A DNA stretch of 60,000 bases from Hydractinia symbiolongicarpus (GCF_029227915.1 NC_079884.1:26786001-26846000); one strand, 5' to 3'. Positions 23,401 through 33,893 are shown, counted from the stretch's first letter. Program-made: numbers and translations. Notes: a model not told the origin generated them from the sequence alone.

Positions 23401-23701
23401 GGTGTAAAAACTAAGCACATCCAATCTCAGCTGTTGTTATATAAAAAAGTGTATTGATTGATTAAAAACAGTCTGATAATCATCGTTGAAATGTTACAAA
23501 TTACAAGAATGATATAAATGACTATTTTGTTTTTTTTATTCGAGTTCTCTGTTTTTAGGATTGTTAAGTCAATTCACCGCTCAACAAAACGAGTTGAATT
23601 CGCTAAAGTCGGAGACAGAAACATTGGAAGCCGAGTTAAATGATTTACTCTTAAAATATGAACAAGAACGGGTGAAGTTCAGTGGCTGTTCAAGGCCCTA
23701 A
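4466..23701 (+). CDS. laminin gamma-like chain with an extra LF domain (2121 aa)
   Basis: Secreted basement-membrane (mesoglea) subunit expected to join alpha and beta chains in a coiled-coil trimer. Exons: 4466-5032, 8242-8475, 8563-8668, 10269-10436, 11093-11583, 12698-12868, 14288-14542, 14759-14939, 15010-15159, 15537-15815, 15908-16590, 16704-16826, 17118-17397, 17475-17701, 17864-18038, 18444-18637, 18811-18907, 19098-19235, 19376-19626, 19906-20214, 20378-20773, 20959-21242, 21345-21486, 21822-21998, 22874-23018, 23559-23701. All introns are GT-AG, phases agree throughout and the sum is 2122 codons with stop. Start: the ATG at 4466 directly precedes a hydrophobic signal peptide (about residues 1-31, ending VVSA). 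Domains: LN 32-254, LE 255-495, LF about 495-724, LE 725-937, L4 about 938-1168, LE to 1519, coiled coil about 1520-2115, Cys 2118. The L4 and following LE modules (VEYCTCP, YGGQFC, NIDP) follow gamma chains. The absence of LG domains excludes an alpha chain. The extra LF makes it longer than usual gamma chains (about 1600 aa). Confidence 0.93.
5090..5963 (+). mobile_element. Helitron-like non-autonomous element 1 (874 bp)
   Basis: It begins TCTATATAATAATAC after a flanking A and ends TTATCGACTAG before a flanking T, the A|TC...CTAG|T signature of Helitrons. A CTGTCTGTCTGTG run follows the 5' end and TTCCACGGGC precedes the 3' end as part of a degenerate hairpin. It lies in laminin intron 1. 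No Rep/helicase coding is present. Confidence 0.7.
5964..7076. other. middle of laminin intron 1
   Basis: Unannotated intronic DNA between two Helitron-like elements. It holds a C-run, A-run and (TA)n tract at about 6025-6068. Otherwise I see nothing supportable. Confidence 0.5.
7077..7777 (-). mobile_element. Helitron-like non-autonomous element 2 (701 bp)
   Basis: Read on the minus strand it starts A|TCTCTTATAATAATATGG at 7777 and ends TTTATCGACTAG|T at 7077. Its body is clearly related to element 1: for example 7430-7620 is the reverse complement of about 5260-5470, including the GACGTCA-rich stretches. It lies in the same intron in the opposite orientation. Confidence 0.7.
7778..8241. 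other. end of laminin intron 1
   Basis: Intronic DNA up to the acceptor CTTTTTTTCAG at 8231-8241. Nothing else seen. Confidence 0.5.
8430..11505 (+). other. first LE (laminin EGF-like) block, about 4.5 modules
   Basis: Exons 2-5 encode repeated eight-cysteine modules. LE1 starts at [12 protein letters not shown]2 at [12 protein letters not shown]3 at CYCNMDG, LE4 at CACYAFG, and LE5 begins at [12 protein letters not shown] and is interrupted by the LF domain after YYGRQCEQV. Several exon boundaries fall in phase 1 just before a module, the usual arrangement for LE exons. Confidence 0.85.
9135..9880. mobile_element. hAT-like terminal-inverted-repeat element
   Basis: The left end AGTGGTGTATCCAGG and the right end (minus strand AATGGCATATCCAGA) form imperfect terminal inverted repeats, and both sides are bordered by GGTGACC, a possible target duplication. 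The left part contains a GC-rich GGGGCCCCCAGCC block unlike the surrounding DNA. No transposase is recognisable. It sits in laminin intron 3. Confidence 0.45.
11756..12245 (-). pseudogene. 5'-truncated LINE, C-terminal reverse-transcriptase fragment
   Basis: The minus strand encodes the tail of a non-LTR retrotransposon ORF2. [19 protein letters not shown] lies at about 12150-12210, then a frameshift near 12130, then [18 protein letters not shown] and PRGRPRKTW, ending at 11774. The 3' end carries a palindrome (CCATGCTAGCATGG, 11788-11801) overlapping the stop region, followed by a TGATGATGATAC tail. It is broken and truncated and lies antisense in laminin intron 5. Confidence 0.85.
12869..14287. 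other. laminin intron 6
   Basis: The intron has a run of 14 G at 13042-13055 and no coding content that I can support. The open frame at 13243-13452 looks random. Confidence 0.5.
15010..16080 (+). other. second LE block, between LF and L4
   Basis: Exons 9-11 encode four complete LE modules beginning [39 protein letters not shown] and [12 protein letters not shown]. They are followed by the first half of a module (HCTGKTQEC) into which the L4 domain is inserted. Confidence 0.85.
16081..17220 (+). other. L4 domain (laminin IV type A)
   Basis: Encoded by exons 11-13, about residues 938-1168. It is inserted into an LE module, as in alpha and gamma chains: [10 protein letters not shown] before it, VEYCTCP and YGGQFC after it. 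Internal landmarks are [33 protein letters not shown] and the late [10 protein letters not shown] segment (gamma chains have SIKIRGTY). The absence of a second L4 argues against alpha1/2-like chains. Confidence 0.85.
17200..19414 (+). other. third LE block (gamma-type), six modules
   Basis: Exons 13-19 finish the split LE and add six modules. The order CNCKDNTEG-like, CPGG, NIDP and TGECLRC follows gamma chains closely. The module in exon 15 holds NIDPTAP at 17903-17923, the place of the nidogen-binding NIDPNAV of gamma1. The block closes with CELCHSPC before the coiled coil. Intron 13 is only 77 bp and carries a (TCTG)n run. Confidence 0.85.
17401..17429 (+). repeat. (TCTG)n microsatellite in intron 13
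   Basis: About seven tandem TCTG units start 3 bp after the exon 13 donor GT and fill a large part of a 77-bp intron. Confidence 0.85.
19415..23701 (+). other. coiled-coil long arm and C-terminal cysteine
   Basis: Exons 19-26 encode about 600 residues rich in Ala, Gln, Glu, Ser and Lys with heptad-like patterning (domains II and I). The pattern is broken in exon 20 by a Pro-rich stretch ([12 protein letters not shown]) followed by RVKR at 20068-20079. Exon 24 contains a lone Cys (about residue 1999). The protein ends VKFSGCSRP; the SGC near the end matches the gamma-chain terminal cysteine that pairs with the beta chain. Confidence 0.8.
21999..22873. other. laminin intron 24
   Basis: Intron of 875 bp. 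It holds a piece (22356-22390) resembling 1755-1795 on the other strand, probably an old dispersed repeat. Nothing else identified. Confidence 0.4.
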
Positions 23702-23935
23702 AGACGACGAGTATATATGTTTGGAAAAACAATTTATACTCTACTCCGTGTAGGGGCACATTCTTTATTTTTTGTTGATTTAAAACCATTGAGAGTGGGT
23801 CAAAGTTGGATTGTGACATGTTTTTGTTCCACAACGTACGCGCTTATACTTTTTAAAGTGGCTGTTCCGGATTTTAAAAGTTATTTTTAAATAAGTTGTT
23901 TTCGCGTTCTGTTGCACGTTTTAAAACATATCTTT

Positions 23936-23941
23936 AATAAA
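23936..23941 (+). terminator. polyadenylation signal of the laminin gene
   Basis: AATAAA lies 235 bp after the stop codon and is the first canonical signal on this strand downstream of it. Confidence 0.55.
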
Positions 23942-24951
23942 TTTAAATGGAACGTTTATTTATAAGATAAATTTATGAACGCTTAACATTGGATTTTGTG
24001 AAGAAAGTATACCGTGCGAGTTTTGAAAATAATTTCTATTAACAAGATATTCAGTGATTGATCCTCAACACACTTTTTTGTAATGAATCTTCACAACTCC
24101 ACAGTTTTAGTATTTAGGCGTCTTTAAGACAATCAGTTGATGGGAAAATAAAGAACAGAAAAAATACGAAAATTATAAGATATAACCTCGTTTATTTTGG
24201 ACACTCTTATATTACTGAAACATGAGATAACTGAAAGTATTATAAAACATAACATATTTTGAACGTCCACAAAATCCGGTGCAACATTCTTGACTTTTGT
24301 GAGGATAACACGTACACTGCGACTTTTTTTTATTAAATGCGAAAACATGTATATAGCTAAAGCATATTGAATAACACGTGCATTAAGCATACATTCGAAT
24401 TTCAGTTGTCCGCCCTAACTTCTGAGACGTAGCTTCTTGTGGAAATGCTCCATACGAGTTTTCCTTAGCCGCCCATAGCAAGTCGGGTAAAAAAAGTGTC
24501 TTCTGACTTTATTTTAAATATAACGTAACCCACGGCTTTTAGTAAAATAAAGGTGTCAAGAAATCTAAATACTAGAATCACGGAATTTTCACTATCACTT
24601 TGTTGAGATGCAACTTGAGTTTTAAACTTTGTATCTTTGTTCCCTCGTTAACTACTTTTCATGTAAATAAAAACGTGAACAGATTTTTTTCTTTTTTTTA
24701 ACTTAGGTTATATAAAAATTTGAATTTTGTAGCATTAAGAATTTATGTACACGGACTAGACATCGGTTCAATTTTGTAGTTATGTAACGGATTTGTTTTT
24801 TTTATATTTTGTAAATATTTTAAAGTTAATTTATTGATGTGAAATAATATAATTATTACCATTTTTATATGTACATAAGCTTCTTCAAAGAGCTGGGTTT
24901 TTTCTGTTCATTTTTCTAATAATAAAAACAGTAACTTTAACTTTTTTTTCG
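23942..24951. other. intergenic AT-rich stretch
   Basis: 3' flank of the laminin gene. I see no gene or recognisable element. Confidence 0.45.
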
Positions 24952-26290
24952 TCATTTTTTTCTACCAATTTTCTCTTATTTAGGGTGGCTCGTTTGAAAC
25001 ACATGGAAAGGGAATACTTGAAGATCTTTCATCTATTGTTCCTTTCAAGTATTATTTTTCCACGTTTAATAAGAGTTTTCGAATTTTTTTTCATCCAATT
25101 TTCTTTTATTTAGCAGGGCGTAGCCAGAAAAAAATTAACCTTAGTCGAACCAGGGTCAACGCAGGGTCAACATCGCACCAAAGGTGCGATAAGAACCAAC
25201 TGGGGGTTTGGGGGGGCGTTGTGAGCCCCCCCAACGTGTGCAACGCCTTTTCACGCCCCTTAAGCACGGAAACGCCATAAAACCAACTCTCTGACACACG
25301 CGATAGACGTTAAGTATTCTGAACAATTGATCGAAAAAGGAGAATAAATGACAACATAAAATACATTAAAATCTTTATCATCAAGGGTGTAATCAAATCA
25401 GCAATAAGACAACACAACACCATCATAATGTTTTTTATAGATTGAAAGTTATTAAAGCAATAATTAGAATGTTCATTCTTCTTTCTTCATAATTAGCACC
25501 AAAATAAAGTTTTCTGCAGATTGGAGGTTATTAAAAAAATAACAATGACAACTATTAATTTTAACAGATACATTACCAGCATCATCATAACATTAACCTT
25601 ATCAATTCTGTATATATATCAAGAGAAAGTTCATAAGGTTTTTAAAATGACCTTTGAAAAAGACAAACCTGAGAGCCTTCACTACAATGAATAAACCTTA
25701 AGACGGACCCACGTTTGACAGCAACATCATGCTTTCTTCACCTTCACAACTTTGCCAGCCTTGTTTTTATTTTTGACTTTCTTGCGTATTTTCTATAGCC
25801 ATATATGGAGCGAATTTTTAACCTCTCTGCGAAATTTACTAGCCAATAGGATGCGTCCAAAATTACCATAAAGGGAAGACACAAGACCGTACATAGGCAT
25901 ACTTTTTGGCAGGTAATCCTGCGAAAGAGATTATCTGGGAAACAAAGTAGAGATTCAACACCTCAGCCTGCAAAACAAAGCGGATACTATTAAATCCTGC
26001 GCAAACGGCGGGCGAAGTGCGAAGCTTTTGTGCGCCGCCCGGGAAAGGATTTGTGCCGATGATGCACAATTGGTGCGCCCATCCATGTGTTGGCGGTGGC
26101 GGTGGAAAAAACGACGTGTTGAGATGAAAAAAGTAGGTCAGTCGATCGCAGAGCCTGACTAACGCTGGCTACGCCCCTGTTTAGGGTGGCTCGTTTGAAA
26201 TACCTGTGAAGAGGATTCTGGAAGGTCTTCCATCCATTGTTCCTTTCAAGTGTAACTTTCCATGTTTAATAAGAGTTTTCGAGTTTTTTT
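24952..26290 (+). repeat. two-copy 130-bp tandem repeat, second copy split
   Basis: Copy 1 is 24952-25081. Copy 2 starts at 25082, is interrupted at 25113 and resumes at 26180-26290. Both contain TTTAGGGTGGCTCGTTTGAA, a TCATC/CATCC-ATTGTTCCTTTCAAG stretch and AATAAGAGTTTTCGA, with moderate divergence. Confidence 0.8.
25114..26179. mobile_element. TIR element (1066 bp) inserted in the tandem repeat
   Basis: The left end CAGGGCGTAGCCAG and the inverted right end CAGGGGCGTAGCCAG form terminal inverted repeats. TTTAG is present on both sides (25109-25113 and 26180-26184) as a 5-bp target duplication, confirmed by the uninterrupted neighbouring repeat copy. The interior is GC-richer than its surroundings and includes a GC hairpin (about 25210-25230). 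No transposase is recognisable, and the superfamily is unassigned. Confidence 0.7.
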
Positions 26291-28610
26291 TTTACATATA
26301 TACCAAAAAGTCAAGGTGCAAGAAATTACATACACTTCAGAACCACAGTGAGGTCTACATAAACCTGTCAATGAACAATTACTTTTTTATGATGGATTTG
26401 TTACTTTTTTATTTTTGCTAAAAAAAGCAAAGTTTTCTTCAGTGAATAGAAAGTTTGTTTTGACGAGGAAACAAGCATATTTTACTTGTTAAAATATGCT
26501 ATTTTGCTAGCTTTAAAAGTTCAAAGTTTATTTATTAGAAAACATGTAGAAGTATGTGCTTATATGGAATAAATTATGGATATCCAATATATGCAGGGAA
26601 CTTTTCCTGTCATTTTTAGTTATATTTGGGTACCCACTAAAGCCGAAAACCAAACGCCGTTTTGTAGCCGCTGTAAATTTTTTTTTTTAACAGTGTTCGT
26701 CCTTTTCATATTTCTGGCGTCGCTACTGTTAACAGCGCTTAGATCTTAAAAACTTGAAACTCAAATCAGGTAAGGTTAAAAACATTGAACTAATCATTTT
26801 GTCTAGTTATAAAATTATCCTTACATCTGTGTTTCCGCACTGCAATTTTATAATATTCTTTGCATTACTTGTTTTGTCCCTTGTGGGAAAAAACTTGAAA
26901 ATGTAAAAATTGTTCAACAATAACAACAACAACAAAATACACCCTGGTTGAAGGGTCGTACTTGCACTTGTGAAGTAAAGGTTGACCTGCAAACATAAAA
27001 AAGCAGACACATTGTGATTTACATGTCGCCAGACATTGTTTTGTTTATACCAGAAACCTTTCGTGTAAGTAAACTGTATTGTTTCAAACAAGCACCCGTC
27101 CAATTTAGTGCCATTCGATTAAACTAAGTGGCCCCAAATTCCAATTCAACATACAAGAAAACAAAGAAATTTTAAAAATACAAGATGCTAATGATGAAGC
27201 ACTGCATTTATTTTTATTCAATATTAATTTGGCACGTGTCTGCTTGACACTGGACACTTGACAAATCTATTTTACAAAAATGGTGTTGTGTTTTGTTTGT
27301 TTGTTGTTTACTGCAAGTGTAGGCATTTGAAAATAAAACCGGATTTCCAACAATGGATAATGTTCTTCGCGGGGGACATCGGCTTATCTTTGATTCACAT
27401 GTCACGCACAAAATGCTGAATTGAATCCAAAAAACTCCTGTCCAATCAGATCAATTTATTTTCGGTACTTTACGCATATGAACATTTTCTCTTTCTTGAA
27501 ATGCGGTGCAACTCTAGTTACAACACTCTCACAAAGAGATAAAGGCGATGGTGTAACACGTGACGCAGTTGTTATGGGAACACCATTGACATAACCAATC
27601 AGACGTACGAACGTCTGGTTACCGTTGTGGGGTGTGTAAAGCACTTCCGCTTTTTTTAGTCTTTTGGCAGTGTGAACAAAAGATGTCAGATGTTATTATT
27701 TTGAAACAAAATTTGATCCGAAATTTTTAATTGTTCGAAAGTTTTTGTTATCGAAATATTTATAGCGTTCAAATTTTTCCCTAGTAGAAATGAATACAAA
27801 TTCAAAATGTTACTTGACATAATTCGGAATTTTTCCATTTTCATTAAAGAGAATTAGGTAGAGTGCACTTCATCCTAAATCACACATCTCTCCACAAAAA
27901 AACGAGATGGACTGACGTGATGACATGGCCGACAACAGAAAAAAAACTTAGTAGTCAACAAATCTTCTCACAAAAGCAAGCGGATAGATTTAAAGAGACT
28001 TTGTTAGTCCTCGTTTCATATCAGACGCCTTAGAGAAATAGCCCAAATCATTAGATGGTTCTATTTGTAAATTTAGATTTCTTTAGGTGCCTCTAGGTAT
28101 TTTGGGTGGGTGATATATATTTCAGTATCATTTTGCCCAAAAGCGAAAAATATTTCGTATTTAGCTGTATAGAAACACCACAAGCAGCACTCTTTTGCTT
28201 TATGTCATTTTAAAGGAGGCAACGCGATTTATGGACGACAAGACTTCGCACAACACTATAGACACAATAGCAGTCCCGGGTTAACCGCTATTATAAAAAA
28301 ATTAGTATTCGACATGCGTACAAAAAACATTTTTTTAAAAAGTTGGTATTTTTGAGTAGAAAATACAAAATACGTGATATGCAAATATTTACATAATAAA
28401 ATTTCTGTTTAAGATATAAAATTGAAAGTAATAAACGATATACTGTAAAAAATATCACAAAAAGACAGATTCTAATTAGCATAAAATAATTATTAAAAGC
28501 ACCATACGGATATTATAATATAGAAGTCGTTAACCCGTGGAAAACCTTTATATATCGCACACGAAATACGGCTATTATTAAAAAGATTTAAATTTTTTTC
28601 TTATGAAGCT
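26291..28610. other. intergenic stretch between the two host genes
   Basis: No gene supported. A short inverted repeat, CAGACGT/ACGTCTG, lies at 27600-27617 inside a minus-strand open frame of 62 codons that I do not recognise. Confidence 0.4.
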
Positions 28611-28616
28611 TTTATT
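28611..28616 (-). terminator. polyadenylation signal of the LIM-homeobox gene
   Basis: AATAAA on the minus strand, 150 bp after the stop codon. Another AATAAA at about 28759-28764 is too close to the stop to be the likely signal. Confidence 0.5.
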
Positions 28617-28765
28617 GCTCAGGTGTAGAAAAAAATGGCGACTGCAAGAATTCACTACATACATATACTTATAATTTTTTACAACTCTATGGTAGACTAT
28701 GATGCATTAAATACACTTGGCATGAAAATTCACGAAAAAATCCTAAATCCATCAATCAATTTATT

Positions 28766-29925
28766 TTATGAAACAGGGGTCATTGTTTCTCCCTTTTTTG
28801 ATTCATCCCCTAAAATTGTAGATGACTCAGGGTCGAAGTCCGGTTTTTCATCGGCTTGTTTTTTATCGGCTTGTTCGTCCAACGACGTTCTTACAACAGC
28901 ATCACTAAATATACTCAAACCCTTTCGATGTTTAGCTCGAGCATTCTGAAACCAAACTTGAAGAACCCGTTTTGTTAAACCAACTTTTTCGGACAGTTTT
29001 TGCAAAGCGGCTGAGTCTGGGTTCTTTTCAATATCGAACAGATCTTTCATTGCCAAAAGCTGAAAATTTTTGAAAGTAGTTCGTATACGTTTCGGTTTTC
29101 CGTCTTTGGACCGACTTTTACGTTTCGTTTTTGGGTTTTCCGTAAGCAATTTTTCTTCGTCTCCACTGCTTGTTGAAGGCGAGATAGAGTGCGATTGATC
29201 GTGGTCAGAGTAATTTAACACAGGCGAACCAATTTGTTTGTCAAGCAAAGTGCTTGTAGAAGAACTAAAAGCCGATATGGTTTTGTCTCGATTAACTTCG
29301 TCACACGATGTCGTCACCGTTATATCTTGCTCTTCTTTTTCATCGATATCAGCCAGTAAAGATGGTAGCTGTAATGGCTCAATATCGACGCTAAGCTTTA
29401 TGTGTTTGTTATTTACGTCTCCAAGAAAATGTTGGTCCGTGTTTGATCTTTTTATATTTCGTGCTGGATTTTCTTGTATTATTTTTCTGTTGGTTCCTTA
29501 AAAACAAAGGGTTCCATAACAAAGAGATATTTATGCAAAAAACTATTTCAAGTTATGCACTTCTCTCATAACATTTATTTATTTCATATTTTGATATCCT
29601 GACAATTTACGGGTGTCCTGCGAGATAAAAAGTTTACATACCCTCGTTTTCATTTGCTGGTGTAGAAAGCGGTTTTTGAATCCTCGCATCACAGAGATAA
29701 TGTGGTTCGCACAGTAGCTGAAGATTTCGAATGCCGTACTTGTCGCCTTTTTTCAGCAGTACTGAGCAAAGGGAACAGCGAAAACAGTTAACATGATAAT
29801 AAGTTTTTTTTGCTTGCATCACAAAATCAGACGAGGAGATTTCCTGCTTGCATCCCAAACAATTTGGTATGGAAAACAATCTAAAAGTATTAATTAATAT
29901 CGCCATAAATAATATAATGAATAAA

Positions 29926-29974
<49 letters not shown>

Positions 29975-30195
29975 GAAGGAAGTATATTTCACTTGAAATA
30001 GCACGTTCTGCAGAATATTTGTTCATTCTTTTCGTAACATGACGTATCTGAACATAATGACGTCATACATGCTCGACATTTCAAACATTTATTGTGAAGC
30101 TTCTTTGTGCCGACTTGAAGGTAGAACCTATCAGTGATTTTTAGCCAGCAAACTTCGCAGATGCTAACTTCGGATTCATCCATTTTCAGTAACAT
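28766..30195 (-). CDS. LIM-homeobox transcription factor, Lhx2/9 (apterous) class, 390 aa
   Basis: A nuclear DNA-binding regulator used in neural and regional patterning. There are three exons on the minus strand: 30195-29993, 29880-29642 and 29496-28766 (203 + 239 + 731 nt, 391 codons with stop). Both introns are GT-AG and short (112 and 145 bp). LIM1 (residues about 10-65) has CEVC, an H-x2-C (HNKC), CLKCRAC and CRTC ligands. LIM2 (about 73-125) has CLGC, YHVNCFRCSLC and a final CEPH. After an acidic Ser-rich linker comes the homeodomain, KRIRTTFKNFQL at its start and LTKRVLQVWFQNARAKHRK at its end. The GLTKRVLQVWFQNARAK recognition helix is typical of Lhx2/9. The start could be Met1 (30195) or Met5 (30183). 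Confidence 0.92.
29919..29975. repeat. (ATAA)n microsatellite
   Basis: About 13 tandem AAAT units occupy half of the 112-bp intron 1 of the LIM-homeobox gene. Confidence 0.9.
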
Positions 30196-30247
30196 CTTTC
30201 AGCAACCTCCTTTAACGTTTTGATCTCTAAATTAAAAATACGCTATA

Positions 30248-30256
30248 CTTATAAAG
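30248..30256 (-). promoter_or_regulatory. possible TATA box of the LIM-homeobox gene
   Basis: The minus strand reads TTTATAAG about 55 bp upstream of the ATG. The spacing would leave a 5' UTR of only about 25 nt. It is a weak call. Confidence 0.3.
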
Positions 30257-30259
30257 CCT

Positions 30260-32111
30260 CAAGTCCCACGCACGAATATGTGGCCAAAGGACAAATTATT
30301 ATTTGCGGTGGATTTTCTCTCTCCCACTTTTCCTACATTTTGTCGCTGACCCTATGACAGTCATGTCCCAATTCGTGGGTATATATTTATCAAATTTTCT
30401 TGAAGCAAGATAAATTCAGTTTTTTTATCCGTTACTAAATTCGGATGCACTTTTAATTTGAAATGTTTCATGCATCGCACTTTGTGATTTCACTATTACG
30501 TGCGCATCAACCGTACCTTTTTTACTAGAGGAAATGAGACGTACGAAATTTGATCTAATGTTTTGAACGGATCTCTCCTCACACAAACAAAGAGCTATCA
30601 AACAAACTTTGATAATTTGTTAAAATAATACATCCTCTTGTCTTGTTTTGGCATCTTACAAAGCTTAATACAAATAAGAAATATATAAAAATAATATAAA
30701 TATGTGTATACAGAGTATTACTATGCACCCTTTTAAGAGATAAAAGCGTGGGTTGTGGTCAGTGAAAATGAAAAAGTTGCTTTTGCATGTTGTCAAGGTG
30801 GCAACCTCATTCCTACTTATTACCGTTCTGATGTCGAAAAAGATACAAAATTCTATGAACATGAGGTTGGTAATGTAAAAGAATTTCGGACAATTTGAAC
30901 TCTATAAATTTAGATATATATAATTTTTTTGTGGTATATAAAAGATCGAAATATTAAGCAAATGCCAATCAGAAAGTTAAATTATAGTTTTCCCTATAAG
31001 TTTCCTCGTCAATACCACCCCTCCCACTCCCAAAACGATTTTGCTTCTTATTGGCCTGCCAGCTTTTGCTGCAAACTTGAGAGCGAACACGTGACACAAC
31101 ACATGTGACAAGAGTCTGGGGAAGTTATCAATGGACAAGGACATTGGTACCTTTACATCCTAGCGAGATAACACACTAGAAGACATGTCTGCGTGGTGGA
31201 GGTACAACAAGTGTCACAACAAACTTTGACAGAAAGAAAGGAGAGAGACTGGACAGCGTCAGATTCCAGAACTTCCAGACTTTGACTTGTAAAATGTTTC
31301 TTGTTTATCCTACATAAATCCAAAAATATTTTGATAAAGTTACGGCAAAAAAAACTTCGACAAGATAAAAGATTGGACAGAAATTCAAAATATCAGTCAA
31401 AAAATAAAGATAAGGAAGAAACAGAAACGACCAAAAACACACATACAAAAAAAACAACAAGAAACGAAAAAAATATAAATAAAATAGGCAAAAGCAAATC
31501 AAAAACATTGATGACAAATACAAAGTTGTTTATTGACTAAAATAACTACAAAAAAGCAGAACTAGAACAACTTTGTACGTTGTACTGACTTTTGTTTTGA
31601 AATACTGTTCAGTTTTTTCTTAATACCATAAAAATAATTTTTAGAAATCCGCCTGACAAATTTAAGTCGATTCTAATTTTCGGCGAGTAAATTTTCATCC
31701 TACTTTTTCACCGAAAGTTTGTTGGGCTGAAACTTTTTTGAATTTACTTACGTTAAATATCTTCGATTTAAGGAGAGTTTTTTCATTCTAAAATGCTAGC
31801 TAAAAAGTTAAACAAGGGAAACCTTTTGCAATTTCCGATTAAAGCAACAAATACATCGACAGGATAAGAAACAAGTAATCTAAGTGAATGTCTAACCAAT
31901 GTGGATTATGGAGGCTATTTTTAACCGAAATGTTTACGTGGGATAAAAAAGGGTCCACTTTGTGAAGGCGTTCGCCTTAAAGATGTTGCACTGCGAGAGT
32001 TTTTAAAAAAAATAAAATATTCGTCTTAGAGTGGCCGTTTTAGACAGTTTCCACTGTAATTCTAATTGTATAAATATAATTATATAAACAACAAAAAAGT
32101 TATCCTCAGGT
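30260..32111. other. intergenic stretch
   Basis: No gene supported. The Lys/Thr-rich open frame at 31301-31540 reflects A-rich sequence. Confidence 0.4.
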
Positions 32112-32196
32112 AACCGCTATCTCTACGAAACCGCTATCTTTATGAAAGCACTGTTTTTACGAAACCTGTGTATTTACGACAACGCTATCTTTACGA
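32112..32196 (+). repeat. 17-bp minisatellite, five copies
   Basis: Five tandem units of consensus AACCGCTATCTTTACGA with a few substitutions each; a sixth, more diverged unit may follow. Confidence 0.8.
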
Positions 32197-33412
32197 CAAA
32201 GCTTTCTTTGCTATGAATCTACTTTATAAAAAGAACAAAAAAAAAAATTTGATTAAAAAACAAATTATCACCATTTTTTTTCTCCCAATAAGCGAATCAA
32301 TCAACTTATTAGACCACCGAGCCTGTCGAAACGAAGCAAAATACAACCGCAAAACACGCTGGCTAAAAAGAAGATGACTGCAGGGTTTTCTGAGTACAAT
32401 CAAACCAATGTTTCCAATGAAATACTTTAAGTGTGGTCTAATGATGCTATACTGTTGATATTTGTATCAAGCATAAGGAAAGGAAATACCTCTTGAAACC
32501 CTTGGATGGATCACGTAACTGTACTTCAAGAATATAAAGGTTTATTGTGAGATATCCAGGCTGGTTTGTAAAAGGTATTTTGAATGCTGTTTTTGACGGT
32601 TCACGAAAATACAAAAGAAAAAATCAGATTTATTTACAGTGAACTCTCGAAATAAAGAACACTCTTAATATGAGACGTTATTATAGGGGAAAGGGCTGGG
32701 AAAGTGGTCGGAGTTCTTAAGATGCCATGAACAAAAAAGTTAAATATTTAGAAACACTTGACTGCATGTTCCTTCATTATTCTTTCACGTGACTCTTGTT
32801 TCATATACAACTGGTAATAGTTTCAAAATGCTTGCGATGGAAGGGAGAGAGAATAGGAATGGGCAAAAAAATGTACGTACTACCAAGAAACACAAACAGT
32901 CTATTTTACAGAATAGCAAGAAACACAAACAGTCTATATTACAGAATACACAAACAGTTCAACAAATGCAAAGGACACAATCAATGACATGCAGCTCTTT
33001 GTTTTATGGAATTTGCAAAAATATTTTAACTTAATCAAAACGGTCATTAACATTAAAGAACGTAACCGCTAATTGTCATTAAATTCAACACCAAATCACG
33101 TGATAGGTAGCGATGAAAGATAAAAATAAAAACCGAACGTTAACTTCTCAGTCCTCCAAGATTATCACTTTTAGCATTAATTTTGTTCTTTATTTCTCGC
33201 GCTCCGCCAATTTCCGTGCTTTTTTTTACACAAATATTTAAAAATTGATAGTAAACAAAATCTATAGAAGATCAAAAAATTGAAAAATTCACAATATGAA
33301 GCCTTTATAAAAAGTTTCGTCGTTTTTCTGATTTCACGCACTTATTATTTTCAAACACTCAAACATTTGGCGGCCTTCCTTGCGCAAAGTTAATTAAAAT
33401 ACCTATATAACA
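32197..33412. other. intergenic stretch
   Basis: No gene. A short imperfect tandem (AAGAAACACAAACAGTCTAT twice) lies at 32885-32935. Confidence 0.4.
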
Positions 33413-33590
33413 AAAACCACGGGACGTTTTGACACGTGGACACACTAGAAACATAAAACTGCAATAAAGTAACAAAACCACCGTGACATTCTGTGACGTG
33501 GCACACTAGGAGCACTACATAATACTAAAATAAAGTACCAAAAACTGTCTTGACACGAGGACACACTAGGAACATAAAACTGCCACGTCG
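33413..33590 (+). repeat. diverged tandem repeat, about 60-bp units
   Basis: Three diverged units each contain a GAC(A)CG-x-GG-CACACTAG core, followed in two of them by AACATAAAACTGC. Confidence 0.6.
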
Positions 33591-33893
33591 ACAGAACAAC
33601 CTTGCATTATAAACAAATTCCTTATCTACAAGCGACAATCTTTTATCATTACTTGATAAATATCTCATTAATCGCTAGATTAAAGGGTAATAGAATTTTA
33701 CATTTAGACTGTATTCATATAAAGCCATCACCATATCCTTACCTTTTATCACCAAGGGGGATAGCGAAAATTGCTTGTTATTAAGGATTTGCACAAGGAA
33801 ATGGAACAAATTGTCCTATTGCTTGTGTAAAAACTTGACCTTGACATGTTCAATGACAAAGTTGCTGTGTTGGTAACTATGTTTACTAGGTTG

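Noticed and set aside
4466-23701. Laminin alpha or beta identity
   Set aside because: There are no LG domains (against alpha). The L4 domain, NIDP module and SGC terminus follow gamma chains, although the LF domain is beta-type.
27456-27644. 62-codon minus-strand open frame
   Set aside because: It reads like protein in part, but there is no recognisable motif, no neighbouring exon and no promoter that I could support.
29238-29501. Plus-strand Ser-rich open frame
   Set aside because: It is antisense to exon 3 of the LIM-homeobox gene.
31301-31540. Lys/Thr-rich 79-codon open frame
   Set aside because: It reflects A-rich composition; no domain, splice or promoter context.
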